64,000 nt of DNA. Source: Fibrobacter sp. UWB5. GTDB taxonomy: Bacteria; Fibrobacterota; Fibrobacteria; Fibrobacterales; Fibrobacteraceae. How positions within the stretch are numbered: position 1 is the stretch's first letter; each line of letters starts with the position of its first letter. Positions 63,265 through 64,000 of the stretch are shown one piece after another. The notes beneath the pieces are model-generated. The model saw only the letters and a list, made by a program, of their open reading frames with translations, searched no databases and was not told the DNA's origin. The stretch covers positions 124,001 through 188,000 of the forward strand of contig NZ_MWQH01000005.1 of the NCBI RefSeq assembly GCF_002210295.1. Direction: 5' to 3'. Made by a program: the position numbers and the translations under genes.

Positions 63265-64000
63265 TTAGATAAAGATCAGTCCGAGGATACCCACAGCCCA
63301 GACGTACCAGGCGAAGTGCTGGAACTTGCCCTTCTGCAAGAAGGTCATAAGCCACTTGAGGGCGATGATGCCGAAGATAAACGACACGACCATGCCCACC
63401 AAAAGTTCGGGGGTAAAGCCACCGGCGTCGGCACACTTCATGGCCTTTTCCGGGTCGAGGAGAGCCTTTTCGGGAGTCATGCTCTGGCACTTGATCCACT
63501 TGATGCAATCGAGGAGAGCAGCACCGCCCACGGCAGGAATGCTCATGAGGAAGCTGAATTCACCGGCGTACTTGCGGTTCACGCCCATGAACATCATGGC
63601 GCTGATGGTAGAGCCGCTGCGGCTGATGCCCGGGATGCAGGCAATGCCCTGTACCGTACCGGTCACGAGAGCACGCCACCAGTTCATCTTGACGCCTTCG
63701 TTATCCGGATGCTTGGCACCAGTTGCGCCCCACTGCGAAGTAAACAGGAGCAAGCCCGTAAAGAGTTCGGCGACACACACGGCACGCGGGTTTTCGAACA
63801 GGCCTTCGAGAGCATCCTTGAAACCGAGGCCAATCAAAGCCGTCGGAATGCTAGCCAAGATAATGTAGCCCGCTTCGCGGAGCTGGTCCGGATTCTTGCG
63901 GAGGCAACCCACGATGATGTCAGTAATCTTCTTGTGGAACACCACGAAGATGGACAGCAAGGTGCCGGCATGGAGCATGATATCGAAGAACATGCCCGCT
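63265..64000 (-). CDS. uppP: Undecaprenyl-diphosphatase UppP/BacA (N-terminus beyond window)
   Basis: The last ~245 residues are present; the beginning lies beyond the right edge, and the reading frame continues upstream of the first internal Met. The active-site segment IPGISRSGSTISAMMFMG is intact, and about six transmembrane helices follow the family layout. The enzyme recycles undecaprenyl pyrophosphate for cell-wall synthesis. The N-terminal E-x-x-x-E motif cannot be checked here. Confidence 0.93.
   Translation of the reverse strand, partial: AGMFFDIMLHAGTLLSIFVVFHKKITDIIVGCLRKNPDQLREAGYIILASIPTALIGLGFKDALEGLFENPRAVCVAELFTGLLLFTSQWGATGAKHPDNEGVKMNWWRALVTGTVQGIACIPGISRSGSTISAMMFMGVNRKYAGEFSFLMSIPAVGGAALLDCIKWIKCQSMTPEKALLDPEKAMKCADAGGFTPELLVGMVVSFIFGIIALKWLMTFLQKGKFQHFAWYVWAVGILGLIFI

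Overview
The window looks like chromosomal DNA of a Fibrobacter-type bacterium (Fibrobacterota, gut plant-fibre degrader). This is inferred from the sequence itself: a type IX secretion (T9SS) sortase, exported proteins with T9SS-like C-terminal sorting domains, a Ser-rich linker in a surface protein, a pectate lyase with a carbohydrate-binding module, an OmpA protein with calcium-binding repeats, aminofutalosine-route menaquinone synthesis (mqnE) and abundant outer-membrane barrels. Both window edges cut genes: a secretin/STN-like protein on the left and uppP on the right. No stretch longer than about 300 bases is free of genes.

Layout. 1-10.2 kb: metK with a dyad over its promoter, then minus-strand envelope genes (PL1 pectate lyase, a membrane protein, the PorU-like C25 sortase, two exported proteins of unknown function). 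10.2-20 kb: a GGQ release-factor-like protein, a lamin-tail lipoprotein, a receiver-like protein, typA/bipA, thiD, an MgtC/DUF4010 membrane protein, and a thyA-folA-diguanylate cyclase operon. 20-27.5 kb: two OmpA-family proteins, radC, an S1-domain protein, a porin-like barrel and a YihY/BrkB protein. 27.6-36.6 kb: an accessory surface-protein island. It holds a 1226-aa duplicated GAGIG-repeat protein translationally coupled to two tiny related peptides, then an outer-membrane barrel and a 1378-aa GLUG-type adhesin on the other strand. 36.6-44.1 kb: a UvrA-like ATPase interrupted in frame by a REP-like palindrome, an SDR protein, an iron alcohol dehydrogenase, argJ, greA and holA. 44.2-51.3 kb: a complete pilM-N-O-P-Q operon in which PilP carries extra domains, preceded by a PilZ protein. 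51.3-54.1 kb: pyrR-pyrB-pyrC', where the dihydroorotase homologue has lost its metal ligands. 54.2-64 kb: a peptidyl-prolyl isomerase, tRNA-Ala(GGC) with a clear promoter and terminator, an M23 peptidase with mqnE, ettA, an Omp85 barrel without POTRA domains, htpG and uppP.

How the genes work together. The PorU-like sortase would process T9SS cargo, and at least three likely cargo proteins lie in this window (the pectate lyase and the two large surface proteins). PilM-Q form the inner-membrane platform and outer-membrane pore of a type IV pilus, with a PilZ protein nearby as a possible c-di-GMP receptor and a GGDEF protein elsewhere as a possible source. thyA/folA and pyrR/pyrB/pyrC' serve pyrimidine and folate supply.

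The most interesting unexplained element is the cassette at 27599-31570: a large repeat surface protein overlapping by TAATG a 40-aa peptide, followed by a 51-aa peptide that shares the same EQKK-x-Y-x-x-PEM signature. Other notable signals are a 24-bp perfect palindrome at the start of the mgtC-like gene, a dyad centred near the -10 box of metK, a structured region with a 22-codon ORF upstream of htpG, and several dispersed palindromic or simple repeats. All functional calls come from reading motifs by eye; no database search was run.
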